45,913 nt of DNA from an uncultured Colwellia sp. (GTDB lineage Bacteria > Pseudomonadota > Gammaproteobacteria > Enterobacterales > Alteromonadaceae). The first letter of the stretch is position 1, and each line of letters opens with the position of its first letter. Location of the stretch: positions 1-45,913 of the forward strand of contig CAJXPG010000013.1 of assembly GCA_913057925.1 (NCBI GenBank), in the 5' to 3' direction. Below are positions 44,239-45,913 of the stretch, piece after piece. The position numbers and the translations under genes are program-made. The notes beneath the pieces are model-generated. The model was not told where the DNA came from and ran no database searches. It was given only the letters and a program-made list of their open reading frames with translations.

Positions 44239-45213
44239 TTAATTTACCGGCAAGGATGTTAAATAGGCTGATATATCAATAATATCTTTATCTGTTAAAC
44301 CATTTACAACCGTTTGCATCATAGCAGCTTGTTCTCCTTTTCTACTGTTAGCTTTAAAACCATATAATTGACGTACAGTATAACTAGCAAAACTTCCCCT
44401 GATAGCAGGACCAATAGAACTACCGTTTAAATCGGTGCCATGACAACCAGTACAGGCAATTGTTTTACCGCCGCCAGTAGTTACTAAGTTTCTCCCTCGA
44501 TCGATACTCCCAATAGGAACATAACTAATAAACGTACTATCAGGATGTCGCTTTTTCACTTCTGCTAGATTGTCAGGAATTTCAATGATCCGATTTCCCA
44601 TAGCTTCCATTACATAGGGCTTAGCAACACGTCTCATACGAGTTTCATCAACATAAGTTTTAAGTACTTGATCTGTTTCTACAACCTTGGTTACTTTTTG
44701 GGGTGTTAATGTTGAAAACCAATCACTGACTTCTTTAATTTCTGCTGTGCTTAGCGCCTTTGACATTCTGTTCATATGCCCAGAATAATCAAGCCTTGAG
44801 CCATCAGTAAAAGCCTTCATTTGGCTTTGAAGATACAAACTATCAAGTCCCGCAAGTCTTGCCGATTCTGGATGACCTGAGCCCGAAGCAAGGTGGCAAG
44901 AAGCACATGCCCAGACTTTAGGCGCTTTCCCCGATTTCACGATCATTGGCATTTTATCATGTTGATTAGGGAACCAGTCTGGCGCATTAAATTTGTCATC
45001 AATTTGCATTTTAGAATAACGTAGTGAACTGCCAACAATACCTAATAAACTCTCGTCATTATCTTTCGCTGTTTTTTTGCTTTCAAGGTTTACTCCTCGC
45101 GTGGGGGTAGACCAATAAGGAGCTCCCTTTATCACATTATCTGCATACAAAGACGAAACCGTTAGACTTGAAATAATAAGCCCAGCATACATTTTATTTG
45201 CACGATTGTTCAT
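44239..45213 (-). CDS. Di-haem cytochrome c (c4-like)
   Basis: 324 residues with signal peptide (1-24). Two CxxCH sites: CASCH near residue 104 and CTGCH near 252, each in a c-type fold with a later Met (SGHMNRMSKALS; AAMMQTVVNGLTDKDIIDISAYLTSL). A long linker of about 80 residues separates the halves, longer than in cytochrome c4. Likely a periplasmic electron carrier, possibly for the convergent peroxidase; this is inferred from proximity. The ribosome-binding site is weak. Confidence 0.87.
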   Translation of the reverse strand: MNNRANKMYAGLIISSLTVSSLYADNVIKGAPYWSTPTRGVNLESKKTAKDNDESLLGIVGSSLRYSKMQIDDKFNAPDWFPNQHDKMPMIVKSGKAPKVWACASCHLASGSGHPESARLAGLDSLYLQSQMKAFTDGSRLDYSGHMNRMSKALSTAEIKEVSDWFSTLTPQKVTKVVETDQVLKTYVDETRMRRVAKPYVMEAMGNRIIEIPDNLAEVKKRHPDSTFISYVPIGSIDRGRNLVTTGGGKTIACTGCHGTDLNGSSIGPAIRGSFASYTVRQLYGFKANSRKGEQAAMMQTVVNGLTDKDIIDISAYLTSLPVN

Positions 45214-45305
45214 TAGAAGTCGCTATATAAATTGGAAAATTAATTCAAACAAGGATAACCTTACTCATGTCATTTAAATGTCAAAGCTATATAGGATGAA
45301 ACCTG

Positions 45306-45710
45306 ATGCGAATAGAGCATGGCTCGTTTGAGTTTGAACTGAGGGGGCAAATTTTAATTATGCGTCCGGAAGGCGCGTGGAACGTTGAAACCGCAATTAG
45401 ATGTTGTAAGGAATACAAAGCATTGGCCGAGTCAATTAACCACTCTCCTTGGGCTTGTGCGGTTAATTTATTATCTTGGGAGCTAGGGACTCCAGATATC
45501 TGGCTCGAGATTGATAATGTGAATGCATGGGCTGATAAACATAATGAAAAATTCGAAGCTGTTATTTGCTCCACTAGTGTACAGACGGCTATGCTAGAAA
45601 AAACCTATGAACAATTCACTAATGTTCAGACAAAGTTTTTCGACACTGAGACTGAATCCCTAGAGTGGCTAAATGCTAAATTATTGGCTTATACAGATGA
45701 ATTGTCATGA
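45306..45710 (+). CDS. Small soluble protein, possibly STAS/SpoIIAA-like
   Basis: 134 residues, cytoplasmic. The pattern HGSFEFELRGQILIMRPEGAWNVETAIRCCKEYKAL, then a Trp-containing strand (ACAVNLLSWELGTPDIWLE) and an alternating strand/helix layout resembles the STAS-like fold (SpoIIAA-like family), which occurs in small membrane-associated or regulatory proteins. I cannot name the family with certainty. Start ATG has GGATG about nine bases upstream. It is divergent from the cytochrome c gene. Confidence 0.7.
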   Translation: MRIEHGSFEFELRGQILIMRPEGAWNVETAIRCCKEYKALAESINHSPWACAVNLLSWELGTPDIWLEIDNVNAWADKHNEKFEAVICSTSVQTAMLEKTYEQFTNVQTKFFDTETESLEWLNAKLLAYTDELS

Positions 45711-45849
45711 ATATTATCTTGAAGTATTAGCACTTACCTTAGAGAGTCAAAGTCACTGATACATAATCCTTTGTTATATCGCCTTAGGAAGTACTTCTAG
45801 CCCTAATTACAGAATAATCTCCTAAAGGTAACTTTCTTAAGTAAATTAC

Positions 45850-45875
45850 CGCTATTAATTATTATGTTAATAGCG
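45850..45875 (+). terminator. Hairpin near the genomic end of the contig
   Basis: CGCTATTAA pairs with TTAATAGCG over an 8-base loop, about 140 bases after the last gene. No T-run is visible before the adapter starts. Confidence 0.35.
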
Positions 45876-45881
45876 ATATTA

Positions 45882-45913
45882 CTGTCTCTTATACACATCT
45901 CCGAGCCCACGAG
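45882..45913 (-). other. Illumina Nextera i7-side adapter (artefact)
   Basis: Reverse complement of the Tn5 mosaic end (45882-45900) followed by the first 13 bases of the Nextera read-2 adapter (CCGAGCCCACGAG). Not genomic; the true sequence ends at 45881. Confidence 0.98.

Overview
The window looks like chromosomal DNA from a marine, AT-rich gammaproteobacterium of the Alteromonadales, most likely Colwelliaceae (Colwellia/Thalassotalea type). The reasons are a DUF3083 protein, the style of the MoxR/Bat operon, a multi-domain secreted enzyme ending in a GlyGly-CTERM tail, and overall base composition. This is an inference from protein recognition; no database was searched. Both ends are sequencing artefact: bases 1-45 and 45882-45913 are Illumina Nextera adapter, so genomic DNA runs only from 46 to 45881.

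Layout. 46-570: 3' end of malQ. 1210-6226: class II fructose-bisphosphate aldolase, an aldo/keto reductase resembling L-fucose/D-threo-aldose dehydrogenases, a DUF3083 protein and fructose-1,6-bisphosphatase. 6379-8580: an eight-haem c-type cytochrome with a TPR tail. 8798-9703: a GntR/FCD regulator with two tandem winged-helix domains. 9961-15401: a leftward group of three secreted sulfatases and a small Lys-rich secreted protein. 15970-24574: a rightward MoxR-DUF58-VWA ('Bat') operon. 25170-30374: a fourth sulfatase and a 1184-residue beta-helix surface enzyme. 30375-31163: an unusual, strongly base-paired, GC-rich non-coding element. 31164-31723: a RelBE/ParDE-type toxin-antitoxin pair. 31851-37437: a fifth sulfatase and two divergent GH29 alpha-L-fucosidase lipoproteins. 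38002-42936: a glycosyltransferase/two-component operon (GT2, GT39, OmpR-type regulator, histidine kinase) with a divergent gtrA. 43078-45710: a di-haem cytochrome c peroxidase, a di-haem cytochrome c and a small unknown protein.

How it works together. Five sulfatases, two alpha-L-fucosidases, a beta-helix carbohydrate enzyme and a fucose-dehydrogenase-like reductase point to a locus for sulfated fucose-containing polysaccharide (fucoidan-like) from brown algae. The beta-helix protein would act at the cell surface, sulfatases and fucosidases in the periplasm or on the outer membrane, and the reductase in the cytoplasm. No TonB receptor, fucose transporter, lactonase, dehydratase or sulfatase-maturing enzyme is present, so the pathway must continue elsewhere.

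The most striking new signal is a long inverted repeat with 16-bp arms, found once before the sulfatase/beta-helix pair (24919-24962) and once between the divergent fucosidases (35649-35691). Both copies lie about 205 bp before a rightward start codon. I propose it as the operator of this regulon, with the tandem-winged-helix GntR protein as the candidate binder.
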